Below, piece by piece: positions 4,574 to 12,364 of a DNA stretch of 12,364 nt (position 1 is the stretch's first letter; every line of letters begins with the position of its first letter). A program made the translations under genes and the position numbers. Origin of the DNA: Anaerolineae bacterium (GTDB taxonomy: Bacteria > Chloroflexota > Anaerolineae > 4572-78 > J111); NCBI GenBank assembly GCA_020433835.1, contig JAGRBY010000169.1, forward strand, positions 1-12,364, in the 5' to 3' direction. Under the pieces are notes generated by a model. It ran no database searches, was not told where the DNA came from, and worked only from the letters and a program-made list of their open reading frames with translations.

Positions 4574-7500
4574 CTATCGCCTTCATTCAATAGTTCACGA
4601 ATTTTAAGCAGCAAAGCTTTTGGTGTAAACGGTTTTTCTAGAAAAAATAAGCCGGAATCAAGAACGCCGTAATGAATAATAACATTGTCTGTATAACCGG
4701 ATATATACAGCACTTTAAGTTTAGGATACTGTTTGACTAATATTGTGGCTGTTTGTACACCATTCATGCCTTCGGGTAAAATGACATCGGTTATGAGCAA
4801 ATCAATGGTCTGATTGTATTGGTCGACGATAGTAAGCGCCTCGCGGCCATTTGAGGCAGTTAAAACTGTATATCCTTTATCCGTCAGGATGCGGTAGGTA
4901 AAGTCTTTTACCATCGCTTCATCTTCAATCAAAAGGATAGTTTCAGAACCGTCTGTGGTTTCAAACGCGCTAGAGGGATAAGTCTGTACCGGAGAAGATG
5001 CATCGATGCGCGGTAGATAAATTTTGAATATGGTTCCCTGGCCAAGTTCGCTGTAAAGCCAAATATGCCCACCGCTTTGTTTAATAATACCCTGCACCAT
5101 TGCCAGCCCTAACCCAGTTCCTTGCCCCCGATCTTTGGTTGTAAAAAACGGTTCAAATGCCTGGCTTTGGGTTGCGCTATCCATGCCGTGGCCGGAGTCG
5201 CTAACGGACAGCATGATATAGTGGCCCGGAGTAACATCGATATGGGTGTGGGCATAGGTTTCATCCAGTTCGGCGTTAGCGGTTTCGATGGTTAATTGGC
5301 CTCCCTGAGGCATGGCATCCCGGGCGTTGATCGCCAGGTTAACCAGAACTTGGTCGATTTGACCGGGATCGATTTTAACCGTTCCCAAATTAGGGTAAAA
5401 CTGGGTAACCAGGTTAATATCCTCACCCAACAAGCGCTTAAGCATTTTACTCATATGCTCAATGGTATGATTTAAGTTAATTATACGAGGTTGAAGCATC
5501 TGCTTACGACTGTAGGCCAGTAGCTGCTGCGTTAATGTGGCTGCGCGATGGCCTGCTTTTACAATTTGCTCAACATCTTGACGCATTGGATCATCTTTGT
5601 TAAGACGGTTCTGCAAAATCAGTTCGCCGAAGCCGGTGATAACGGTGAGTATGTTGTTAAAATCGTGGGCGATGCCGCCGGCCAGTCGGCCGATAGCCTC
5701 CATTTTTTGCGCTTGGTATAACTGTTCTTCCAAGCGCTTTCGCTCGGTAATGTTGCTGACAACGCCATAAATAAGCTTCGAACCATCAGCCATTGACTCA
5801 GCCCTCGCATTATCGCGTACCCAAACTACGTCGCCATCGGCCCGAATGATGCGATACTCTGTTTCACTGTCTTGCCCCCGTGTTAATTTTGCCCATTGCA
5901 CAGCCGCGTCAGCCCGATCATCCGGGTGAATGACATTGTCAATCCAAAATCTCCAGTCGGTTAAATAGGTTTGCTCCGAGTAGCCCGTTAATTGATGAAT
6001 CTGGGGCGACACATACTGATTTGTAGAATGTCCTGATGCCGTCATCTCGGTCATATAAATACAATCGCTAATAGAGGTAATAACACGCCGAAAGCGGTTG
6101 GTCAGTTGAGCATTTTGGATGGCAATTGCTAATTGGTTAGCGACTTCCTGAACTATCTGCTGGTTTTCTTCGTTAGAGGTATCGAGGGTTGAGGGCCAGA
6201 TAGTTAGCGTACCTAAGATCTCATTCTGAAAAAGAAGCGGAGCGTTCAACCTGGTATCAGTCGCTTCGCTGTGGGTTGTTATCAGAGTGTTACCCTGTCG
6301 GAGTATGTCGAGATCGTTTGCCGATAATGTTAACGGTAAATATTTTCCTTGCTGTGAATGCTCCTGATAAGCGGGATATTCAGCGATAACAACGGCTTCA
6401 TTGTTTTTAAGATTGAATAAGTTTATCGTAGCTTGCTGGTAAGCAATTAAGCCTTCTAAATGAATCAGGGCCGCTTGCCCTATCTCTTCCGGAGATTGCG
6501 CACTTAGAATAGTCTGGGCAATCTGATATAAAGCCTCTAGTCGGTCGGCATAACGCTGACGTAATAGCTCTGCTTGTTTTCGCGTAGAGATATCTTGGAG
6601 AACCCCCCTTATTTTTACTACTTTGTTATTTTCCCAGATAGGGGTAGCGATGGTTCTGATCCATTTATGATTTCCTTTGCTACTGATAAACTCTACTTCC
6701 AAATCATACGGTTCGCCCCGTTCGATGGCATTTTTTACTGCGTTCTCAACAAGCTGACGTGATTCTTCTGGGAAAAAGGTTAGCGCATATTCAACACTCG
6801 CAGGGTAATTAGGATCGATCTCATGGATGCTCGTTACCATTTCTGTCCATTGCCCTTGCAATGTTGCGGCATCAAACTCCCAGCCACCGACCATAGCAAT
6901 TTTACTGGTTTCGCGCAGAAGTAACTCGCTCGCTTGGAGGGCGTGTTCTATTTCCTTTTTTCGGGTGATATCAATGTGGCCACCCAGCATGCGCACTGGT
7001 TGACCGTTTTCATCGTGAAATAACGATGCGGTGGTCAGGATCCAAAGATATGAACCATCTTTGTGTCGAAGACGAAACTCCTCCTCATAGTTAGGCCAGG
7101 GCTTTTTTAAATAGGCCGTGATGGTTTTGCGCATGCGCTCGATATCGTCGGGATGAACCCGATCTTCCCATTCACTAAATGCGGTCGTGATTTCATCATC
7201 GTCGTAGCCAATTTGGCGTTTCCATTCGGGCGAATAATGAACGATGTTTTTTTGAATATTCCAGTCCCACAACCCCACATTGGCCGCTTGAACAGCCAGC
7301 TGAAAGCGGGTCTCACTCTCACGTAAATTTTCCTCAACCCGTTTGCGAGCGCTTATATTGTGGTCAACTGCCGATGTCAACCGTTCTGTATTGAGCCAGG
7401 TTTGATTTACAATAAACAGCACACTTAAGAGTAAAAGCGTGCCGCCGCCCCAGATAAGAAGCAGTGTTAGCGTATCCGGTTGGAAGGGCGGCGTATCCCA

Positions 7501-8190
7501 GCCCAAAATGAGTGTCCAGGTGCTATCGCCCACAGAAATGTTAGATGTTTGGGTTTTTTCGGTTATGGCCTCAGCTCCCCAAAATTGAATTTTGTCGGCA
7601 TCATACAATTGAAATTTATAAGAGGGCGGCAATTGGGGCTCGACATCCTTTAAAATCTGATCGATATCAAAAATGCCTTGAACCAGGCCAAGAAACGTAT
7701 TCTGTTGATACAACGGTGTACGCGCTATAATGGCGAGAGAGCCTTGAAAAGTGAGGGTAGGGTTGGTAATGGTAATTTGGCGTTGACGAATGGCCTTTTC
7801 AATGAAAGGAGCGGCCGGATGCGTTGTGAGATCGAGGTTGAGCACCGGTTCGTTGCCGGCTAACGGATAAATGTAGCGAATGATGCGATCCGTATCAACA
7901 TATTGAACGGTTTTGATAGTAGGATAGGTAACCACCAACTCAGCAGCGAAACGATCAAACGTTTGGTTGTTGGGTAGGGTTGGAGTCGCTAGCATAAAAG
8001 CCTTGAGATTCTCTACGGCAGCCAAGTGCAATCGGATAGTCGAAAGCAGACTTTTTTGAAACTCTTTCATTTCTTCCGCTAGAGCATCAGTATTACGCTT
8101 ATCAATTTGCTGCCGATATTGATAATCAATAAACAGCATGATGATCAGTCCGGTTGCAGCTATTAAAAACAAGACCGGCCATCGCTTCAT
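4570..8190 (-). CDS. CHASE-PAS-PAS-GAF-PAS hybrid sensor histidine kinase
   Basis: A 1206-residue membrane-bound hybrid kinase. Segments in order: TM1 at 5-21; extracytoplasmic CHASE domain at about 40-235, with LNLDLTTHPAAPFIEKA and an IARTPLY strand; TM2 at about 240-262; PAS/PAC at 290-413 (WEDRVHPDD); PAS/PAC at 425-538; GAF at 550-695; PAS/PAC at 700-818 (VIHPDD). HisKA carries His842 in GGIAHDFNNIL. The HATPase has Asn955 (N box), Asp998 in SDSGHGM, and GQGTGLGLA (1022-1030). The C-terminal receiver at 1084-1203 has acidic Glu1089/Asp1090, phosphoacceptor Asp1135, Ser1164 and Lys1186. All catalytic residues are present, so it should autophosphorylate and relay. There is no output domain, and no phosphotransfer protein or regulator is adjacent. 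GGGAG 5 nt upstream supports the start. The ligand is unknown. Confidence 0.95.
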   Translation of the reverse strand: MKRWPVLFLIAATGLIIMLFIDYQYRQQIDKRNTDALAEEMKEFQKSLLSTIRLHLAAVENLKAFMLATPTLPNNQTFDRFAAELVVTYPTIKTVQYVDTDRIIRYIYPLAGNEPVLNLDLTTHPAAPFIEKAIRQRQITITNPTLTFQGSLAIIARTPLYQQNTFLGLVQGIFDIDQILKDVEPQLPPSYKFQLYDADKIQFWGAEAITEKTQTSNISVGDSTWTLILGWDTPPFQPDTLTLLLIWGGGTLLLLSVLFIVNQTWLNTERLTSAVDHNISARKRVEENLRESETRFQLAVQAANVGLWDWNIQKNIVHYSPEWKRQIGYDDDEITTAFSEWEDRVHPDDIERMRKTITAYLKKPWPNYEEEFRLRHKDGSYLWILTTASLFHDENGQPVRMLGGHIDITRKKEIEHALQASELLLRETSKIAMVGGWEFDAATLQGQWTEMVTSIHEIDPNYPASVEYALTFFPEESRQLVENAVKNAIERGEPYDLEVEFISSKGNHKWIRTIATPIWENNKVVKIRGVLQDISTRKQAELLRQRYADRLEALYQIAQTILSAQSPEEIGQAALIHLEGLIAYQQATINLFNLKNNEAVVIAEYPAYQEHSQQGKYLPLTLSANDLDILRQGNTLITTHSEATDTRLNAPLLFQNEILGTLTIWPSTLDTSNEENQQIVQEVANQLAIAIQNAQLTNRFRRVITSISDCIYMTEMTASGHSTNQYVSPQIHQLTGYSEQTYLTDWRFWIDNVIHPDDRADAAVQWAKLTRGQDSETEYRIIRADGDVVWVRDNARAESMADGSKLIYGVVSNITERKRLEEQLYQAQKMEAIGRLAGGIAHDFNNILTVITGFGELILQNRLNKDDPMRQDVEQIVKAGHRAATLTQQLLAYSRKQMLQPRIINLNHTIEHMSKMLKRLLGEDINLVTQFYPNLGTVKIDPGQIDQVLVNLAINARDAMPQGGQLTIETANAELDETYAHTHIDVTPGHYIMLSVSDSGHGMDSATQSQAFEPFFTTKDRGQGTGLGLAMVQGIIKQSGGHIWLYSELGQGTIFKIYLPRIDASSPVQTYPSSAFETTDGSETILLIEDEAMVKDFTYRILTDKGYTVLTASNGREALTIVDQYNQTIDLLITDVILPEGMNGVQTATILVKQYPKLKVLYISGYTDNVIIHYGVLDSGLFFLEKPFTPKALLLKIRELLNEGDS

Positions 8191-8367
8191 TGGTGCTCCC
8201 TTTCGTTGGCTTCTTTGCTCTAAGTATTATATTGTTGACAGAGGATGCGAAGGTAATTATAACCCACCCTATCTTTACTAACCAACCTTTCCTCTGTTAT
8301 TTGATCTAAAAGAACAACCTGCACTATCATGATGCCATCTCATAGGGGAAAGTGTAGAGAGCGCGCA
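8191..8367. promoter_or_regulatory. Divergent intergenic region (kinase / glycerol-kinase-like)
   Basis: This 177-bp gap separates two divergent genes. The plus-strand promoter at 8235-8263 lies close to a perfect TATAAT on the minus strand (complement of 8226-8231), a possible -10 for the kinase. No good minus-strand -35 was found at the right spacing. The two transcription starts would be close, so their expression may be linked. Confidence 0.35.
8235..8263 (+). promoter_or_regulatory. Sigma70-type promoter of the glycerol-kinase-like gene
   Basis: TTGACA (8235-8240), a 17-nt spacer and TATAAC (8258-8263) give a perfect -35 and a 5-of-6 -10. This is the strongest promoter match in the window. 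Transcription would start near 8270, about 100 nt before the start codon at 8368. Confidence 0.75.
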
Positions 8368-9921
8368 ATGACAAATTATCTTATCACCGTAGATCAAAGC
8401 ACTCATAGTACAAAGTGTATTATTTTTAATCGTCTTGGTCAGGTAGTGAGCCAGGCCGAATTAAAACATCGGCAGGTTCATCCTGAAGCCGGTTGGCTTG
8501 AGCATTATCCGCTGGAAATTTGGGCCAATACCCAGGTGGTTATCACCAGCGCCATGAGCCAAGCCGGGCTTAAGGCTCGCGATATTGCCGCTGTTGGTTT
8601 AGCCAACCAGCGCGAAACCACTGTGGTGTGGAATAAGCGCACCGGCAAACCATATTACAATGCCATTGTCTGGCGCGATATCCGTACTGTAGAAATCTGT
8701 AAGCGGCTGGCTCGAAACGGTGGTCAAGATCGCTTCCGGCCTTATGTTGGCTTGCCGATTGCCACCTACTTCTCGGCTCCCAAATTGAAGTGGTTGCTGG
8801 ACAATGTTGAGGGACTGCGCGATGATGCCGAATGCGGCGAGGCCATCTTTGGCACGATAGATTCGTGGTTGGTCTGGAATCTAACCGGCGGTGTTAACGG
8901 CGGCGTGCATATCACCGATGTCACCAACGCCTCGCGCACTATGCTCATGAATTTAGCCACTGGCACCTGGAACCAAGACATCTGTGAGATCATGGCGGTT
9001 CCGGAAGCGATGCTGCCCCAAATTCGCCCCTCCAGCGATCCCAACATTTACGGCCATACCCAGCCTGACGGCCCGGTCGGGGGGAGCGTGCCTATTTGCG
9101 GTATTTTAGGTTCGCAGCAAGCGGCGGCTGTCGGTCAAGTTTGTTTTCGTCCTCAAGAAGTTAAAAATAGCTATGATGGAGCTTCGTTTGTGGTGATGAA
9201 TACCGGCTCCAAAATTATTGCCTCTGAACGGGGGTTGCTAACAACGGTCTGTTATAAATTTGGCAACCAACCCACCACCTATGCTCTGGAGGGGTCGATT
9301 GCCTTCACCGGTGCGGTCGTCGACTGGCTGCGCGATAATTTAGGCATCATCGAAGATTTTTCAGACGTCGAAGCCCTGGCCAAGACGGTGGACGATAACG
9401 GCGGCGGTTACTTTGTCCCGGCCTTCAAGGGGCTGTTTGCCCCCTACTGGCGCAGCGAAGCCCGGGGCGCGGTGGTCGGTCTGACGCATCATACCAATCG
9501 CGGGCACCTGGCTCGAGCGGCTTTAGAATCTATTGCTTACCAGACCTACAGTATTCTGGAGGCCATGGAAAGCGATTTCGGAGCGCAAGTATTGGCCCTT
9601 AAGGCCGATGGCGAAATGACCAACAATGATCTGTTGATGCAGTTTCAGGCCGATCTTTTGGGCGTGCCGGTTGTACGGCCCGAAGTGAAAGAAACCACCG
9701 CTCTAGGAGCCGCCTATGCCGCCGGATTAGCCATCGGCTTTTGGCGCGATCTGGCCGAAATTCAGCAGCAGTGGACTATCGACAAAGTGTGGAAACCGGG
9801 TATGAGCCGTGAAACACGTACCAAACTCTATACCGGCTGGCAAAAGGCGGTTACACGCACCTTCTGCTGGACCGACGAAGTACCGGCCCTTCAAGTGGAA
9901 ATGCCGATGAGTTTTGGATAG
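8368..9921 (+). CDS. Glycerol-kinase-family (FGGY) protein with altered active site
   Basis: A full-length (517-residue) cytoplasmic FGGY protein, very similar overall to GlpK, which makes glycerol 3-phosphate from glycerol and ATP. Glycerol-contact residues are kept: Arg82-Glu83, Trp102, Tyr134, and Phe274. However, the catalytic Asp (E. coli Asp245, in GDQQAA) is Ser249 in GSQQAA. The ATP-site motifs also differ: DQGTTSS is DQSTHST (9-15), YGTG is YDGA (269-272), GLGAPYW is GLFAPYW (355-361), and DGGAVANN is DGEMTNND (414-421). The reading frame is intact, so I infer a maintained pseudo-kinase or an enzyme with changed chemistry. The start at 8368 matches the family N-terminus and follows AGAGAG; upstream ATGs at 8329 and 8332 would add 12-13 unconserved residues. 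It is divergent from the hybrid kinase. Confidence 0.9.
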   Translation: MTNYLITVDQSTHSTKCIIFNRLGQVVSQAELKHRQVHPEAGWLEHYPLEIWANTQVVITSAMSQAGLKARDIAAVGLANQRETTVVWNKRTGKPYYNAIVWRDIRTVEICKRLARNGGQDRFRPYVGLPIATYFSAPKLKWLLDNVEGLRDDAECGEAIFGTIDSWLVWNLTGGVNGGVHITDVTNASRTMLMNLATGTWNQDICEIMAVPEAMLPQIRPSSDPNIYGHTQPDGPVGGSVPICGILGSQQAAAVGQVCFRPQEVKNSYDGASFVVMNTGSKIIASERGLLTTVCYKFGNQPTTYALEGSIAFTGAVVDWLRDNLGIIEDFSDVEALAKTVDDNGGGYFVPAFKGLFAPYWRSEARGAVVGLTHHTNRGHLARAALESIAYQTYSILEAMESDFGAQVLALKADGEMTNNDLLMQFQADLLGVPVVRPEVKETTALGAAYAAGLAIGFWRDLAEIQQQWTIDKVWKPGMSRETRTKLYTGWQKAVTRTFCWTDEVPALQVEMPMSFG

Positions 9922-9946
9922 GTTAGTGTTTGTGCCTAGATATCGA

Positions 9947-10432
9947 TTACAGGCCAGCCCTATTTTGGCTTTGTAGGGCAGTAAGTTTCTCATGAATTAG
10001 GGCGATGGCCTGGTTTTGTGCTTCAAGGTGCTCTATAATAAGCCGAATCTCCTCTTCGGCTTTTTGATTGATGACATAGTCGTGATGTGCTTCCAACCGA
10101 TCCTTGGCCGACTGACGATTTTGACTCATCATAATGATGGGCGCAGCATAAGCCGCCTGAAGCGACAGCCCCAAATTGAGCAAAATAAACGGATACGGAT
10201 CCCAATGTTGAAACCAGGCTACGACATTAAGAATAATCCACATCGTCAACAGCAATGATTGGGCAATGATAAAAGGCCACGACCCCATAACCCCGGCCAC
10301 CCGATCGGCAATGCGTTGGCCAAAGGTGAGCTGTTCTTCAAACAACGCATTGATATTTTGCACTGGCGGATGTCGATGGGTGAAGGGCGATGGGAAAACC
10401 AGTTTACCCATCGATGGATTAGATCGGGTCAT
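9947..10432 (-). CDS. DUF1003 family membrane protein
   Basis: A 161-residue protein with the DUF1003 pattern: FGQRIADRVAGVMGSWPFI (37-55), two membrane segments at about 50-73 and 80-103, the signature DPYPFILLNLGLS (77-89), then SQNRQSAKDR and a charged helical tail (about 108-158) with heptad-like spacing suggesting a coiled coil. The function of this family is not established. GAGG about 5 nt upstream lies inside the end of the permease gene. The start codon is only 2 bp after the permease stop, so the two are almost certainly co-transcribed and perhaps translationally coupled. It converges with the glycerol-kinase-like gene 25 bp away, with no terminator seen between. Confidence 0.88.
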   Translation of the reverse strand: MTRSNPSMGKLVFPSPFTHRHPPVQNINALFEEQLTFGQRIADRVAGVMGSWPFIIAQSLLLTMWIILNVVAWFQHWDPYPFILLNLGLSLQAAYAAPIIMMSQNRQSAKDRLEAHHDYVINQKAEEEIRLIIEHLEAQNQAIALIHEKLTALQSQNRAGL

Positions 10433-10434
10433 GG

Positions 10435-12364
10435 TTACCTCGCTGAAACTTGTTCGGATTGGTTATCATTATTATCGCCGCTGTGGACTTTTACGTGGCG
10501 GAACTGCTTGCCGTCGGCCACGGTAATGACCATGCGAACATCAATATTTTTCGGAATAAGATCGAAATCTTGTAGAGTCCAGATAGTTGTAATGCGCCCG
10601 CTAAGGTTAGGCCACTGAGCTTTGGCCCACAGATAACGGCGTCGACAAAACTGCCAAATTGGTTCAGGTTGACGCGTTGGTTGAAAGGCGCAATATCCCG
10701 CCCAAATCGTATCGTGATCCTCCTGGGGAAATAAAACGTCAACCATCGCTTGCTGCACGTCGGCCGCATCACGGCCATATTCCGGAGCCACCCAGTTGAC
10801 ATGATAGTTGCGAATGAACATGAAGATACCAAAGCGCGAGTAATGCTCAATCTGTTTAACAATCTCCTCGCGTTGGCTGTAGGCAAGCTGGTATGTTTCC
10901 TCAAGCTTAATGTTAGGTTCCTCAATCCGTTCGTAATCTTCATGTTCTTCATAGTGATTAAACAGCGCATGGTCGATGTTGTACAGATACGCTACCAGGA
11001 TTCTAAGGCGCTCAGGGCCGACATCAAACTGGGCTAACGTATTGGATTCAATGAGATCATCTAAGGCATCAACAACCCCACGCTGCCGAGCGTAGTCGTG
11101 CGCCCGCTGAATGCCCATTTCAAACCTGGGTTTGTGATCGCCTGTATGGGGCACAGGCGGCACCTCGTTCATGACCGATACGCGTTTAAAGCCACCGTTG
11201 GCAATATAAATTTGGTAGAGCGTTATCGCTGCGCCGGCCAGAATGATAACCCCCAATGCCTCGGTCTTCTGGGTAACCAGCACAGCCGCCATAAAATAGC
11301 TGGCAATCATGCCGCGTAGTCCGGCAAAATGCAGAGAGCGGGCTTCGGGCGAACCTGGGGTGATGCCACGCTGGCGGAGAATATCGTCTCGTACAAAAAA
11401 TACCGTCGTACTGGTGATGACAAACGCACTGACAAAACCGAAGGCGTAATACGCCTCAACCACAACCACCTGCCGGATAATCGGAATGAGCACGGCTGAG
11501 ATGGCCCAGATCACGGCAATACCAATCCGGTCATCGGTGAAGAAATGGGGCAATCGCCCCAAACGCGCGGCATTGGCGGCCACAGCCGCCCCGCCGACAT
11601 ATCCACCCCCTTGTGCCAGCAGCAAAATAATCGCCAGCAGCAGCCCGGCTACGGTTAAAAATGTCTGGCCGGTTGTGCCGGCAATCGCGCTTTTTATAGC
11701 CCGAGAAATGGCGATGTCATAGGCGACCGTGTTGATGAACTCGCTCTCAGACAGGCGGTCGCGCTCGCTGGCCAGGTGTGATTCGGTCTCGCCAAACAAC
11801 TCTTCCGAGGCCCGAGCCGCTGGGATCGAGTTGTAGAGATTGGCCGCGGCTTGCCGATCGTTGTTGGTTACAATAATATCTTTCGGCTCAATGCCTTCGC
11901 CAAAAACTTGAACCGCGCCGATTTCATATTCAATCAGTAAGGTGCTGTAGCCTTCGGTTGCGGGGATGTTCCACAGCTTAGCGGCGTATAGCTGCACCAC
12001 GCCGGTGCCGATCAAAAAAACAGCCGCCAGTGTAAGCGCGGTGTTAATAACTTTCCATTTGGGGCGAGCGGCGTGCTTGCCGCTGGCCGGAATAACTTCG
12101 TACCCGGAAAAGCCGAGCATTGCGCTCGACATCGAGTGAAAGAACAACTGAAACATGAGTAGTGTCCCGATGGCTGAAATATCTTCGCGAACCTGAATTA
12201 CCTGTTCAACAACACCGTTCGCTTCCAGTCGGTTGACAATACCTTCCGTTAAAAAGGCCCACTGCGGATGAATTATGGCCGTAACGCCCACCATTCCCAG
12301 AGCGCCCAGCGTAAAAAGGGTGAACAGGCCACCGCCAATCAAAAACAAGGGTACAGCCCGCTTA
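10435..12364 (-). CDS. APC-superfamily amino acid permease with large C-terminal soluble domain (5' partial)
   Basis: The N-terminus lies beyond the right edge; the frame stays open to 12363. Counting from a TTG at 12348, the visible 637 residues hold membrane segments at about 2-26, 60-82, 101-124, 226-246, 274-294, 298-320, 345-360 and 364-383. GFSGYEVIPASGKHAARPKW (79-98) resembles the APC G-Y-E followed by basic-Pro pattern, and GGAAVAANAARLGRLPHFF (252-270) the later APC motif. These suggest a transporter of amino acids or similar solutes. Two things are unusual: a polar stretch of about 100 residues (125-222) between membrane segments, and a soluble tail of about 250 residues (385-637) rich in aromatic and charged residues that I do not recognise. 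DUF1003 follows 2 bp downstream. The substrate cannot be stated. Confidence 0.8.
   Translation of the reverse strand, partial: KRAVPLFLIGGGLFTLFTLGALGMVGVTAIIHPQWAFLTEGIVNRLEANGVVEQVIQVREDISAIGTLLMFQLFFHSMSSAMLGFSGYEVIPASGKHAARPKWKVINTALTLAAVFLIGTGVVQLYAAKLWNIPATEGYSTLLIEYEIGAVQVFGEGIEPKDIIVTNNDRQAAANLYNSIPAARASEELFGETESHLASERDRLSESEFINTVAYDIAISRAIKSAIAGTTGQTFLTVAGLLLAIILLLAQGGGYVGGAAVAANAARLGRLPHFFTDDRIGIAVIWAISAVLIPIIRQVVVVEAYYAFGFVSAFVITSTTVFFVRDDILRQRGITPGSPEARSLHFAGLRGMIASYFMAAVLVTQKTEALGVIILAGAAITLYQIYIANGGFKRVSVMNEVPPVPHTGDHKPRFEMGIQRAHDYARQRGVVDALDDLIESNTLAQFDVGPERLRILVAYLYNIDHALFNHYEEHEDYERIEEPNIKLEETYQLAYSQREEIVKQIEHYSRFGIFMFIRNYHVNWVAPEYGRDAADVQQAMVDVLFPQEDHDTIWAGYCAFQPTRQPEPIWQFCRRRYLWAKAQWPNLSGRITTIWTLQDFDLIPKNIDVRMVITVADGKQFRHVKVHSGDNNDNQSEQVSAR

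Noticed and set aside
8329..8367. Upstream ATGs for the glycerol-kinase-like gene
   Set aside because: They lack a ribosome-binding site, and the extra residues do not resemble the family's N-terminus, which begins directly with the first strand and DQ motif.

Overview
The window is bacterial: Shine-Dalgarno sites, sigma70-type promoters with 17-bp spacers and Rho-independent terminators are visible. The gene set (AroH-type chorismate mutase, MscL with a C-terminal zinc ribbon, a very long CHASE/PAS/GAF hybrid kinase, DUF1003, an APC permease with a large soluble tail) would fit an environmental bacterium such as a member of Chloroflexota. That placement is a low-confidence impression, because no rRNA or other phylogenetic marker is present. 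No phage, IS element, CRISPR array, rRNA or tRNA was recognised.

Layout. Positions 1-1067: two small hairpins, then mgsA (methylglyoxal synthase, minus strand) with its own promoter and a ~190-nt leader that contains an intrinsic terminator, then a decayed 3' fragment of a short-chain dehydrogenase gene on the plus strand. Positions 1110-3755 (plus): a TetR-family regulator with a clear promoter, an operator-like repeat and a 10-codon upstream ORF, ending at a terminator; then a type II haloacid dehalogenase-like HAD protein, an OsmC-family protein, two oppositely oriented 9-nt repeat arrays, and aroH followed by a strong terminator. Positions 3986-4573: mscL with a zinc ribbon and a probably frameshifted tail, convergent with and slightly overlapping a 1206-residue hybrid histidine kinase (minus, 4570-8190). 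Positions 8235-9921: a consensus-like promoter and a full-length glycerol-kinase-family gene, divergent from the kinase. Positions 9947-12364 (minus): a DUF1003 membrane protein directly downstream of an APC-superfamily permease that runs off the right edge.

How the genes may work together. The left half has a stress and electrophile flavour: methylglyoxal synthesis, a TetR regulator with a single cysteine in a Gly-Cys-Leu context, and an OsmC peroxidase-type protein. The right half pairs a large membrane sensor with a glycerol-kinase-like protein that keeps the glycerol-contact residues but lacks the catalytic aspartate and several nucleotide-site glycines. The most noteworthy observations are this probable pseudo-kinase, the terminator-containing mgsA leader, the in-frame upstream ORF before tetR, the short-chain dehydrogenase relic, the 9-nt repeat arrays, and the likely frameshift in mscL.
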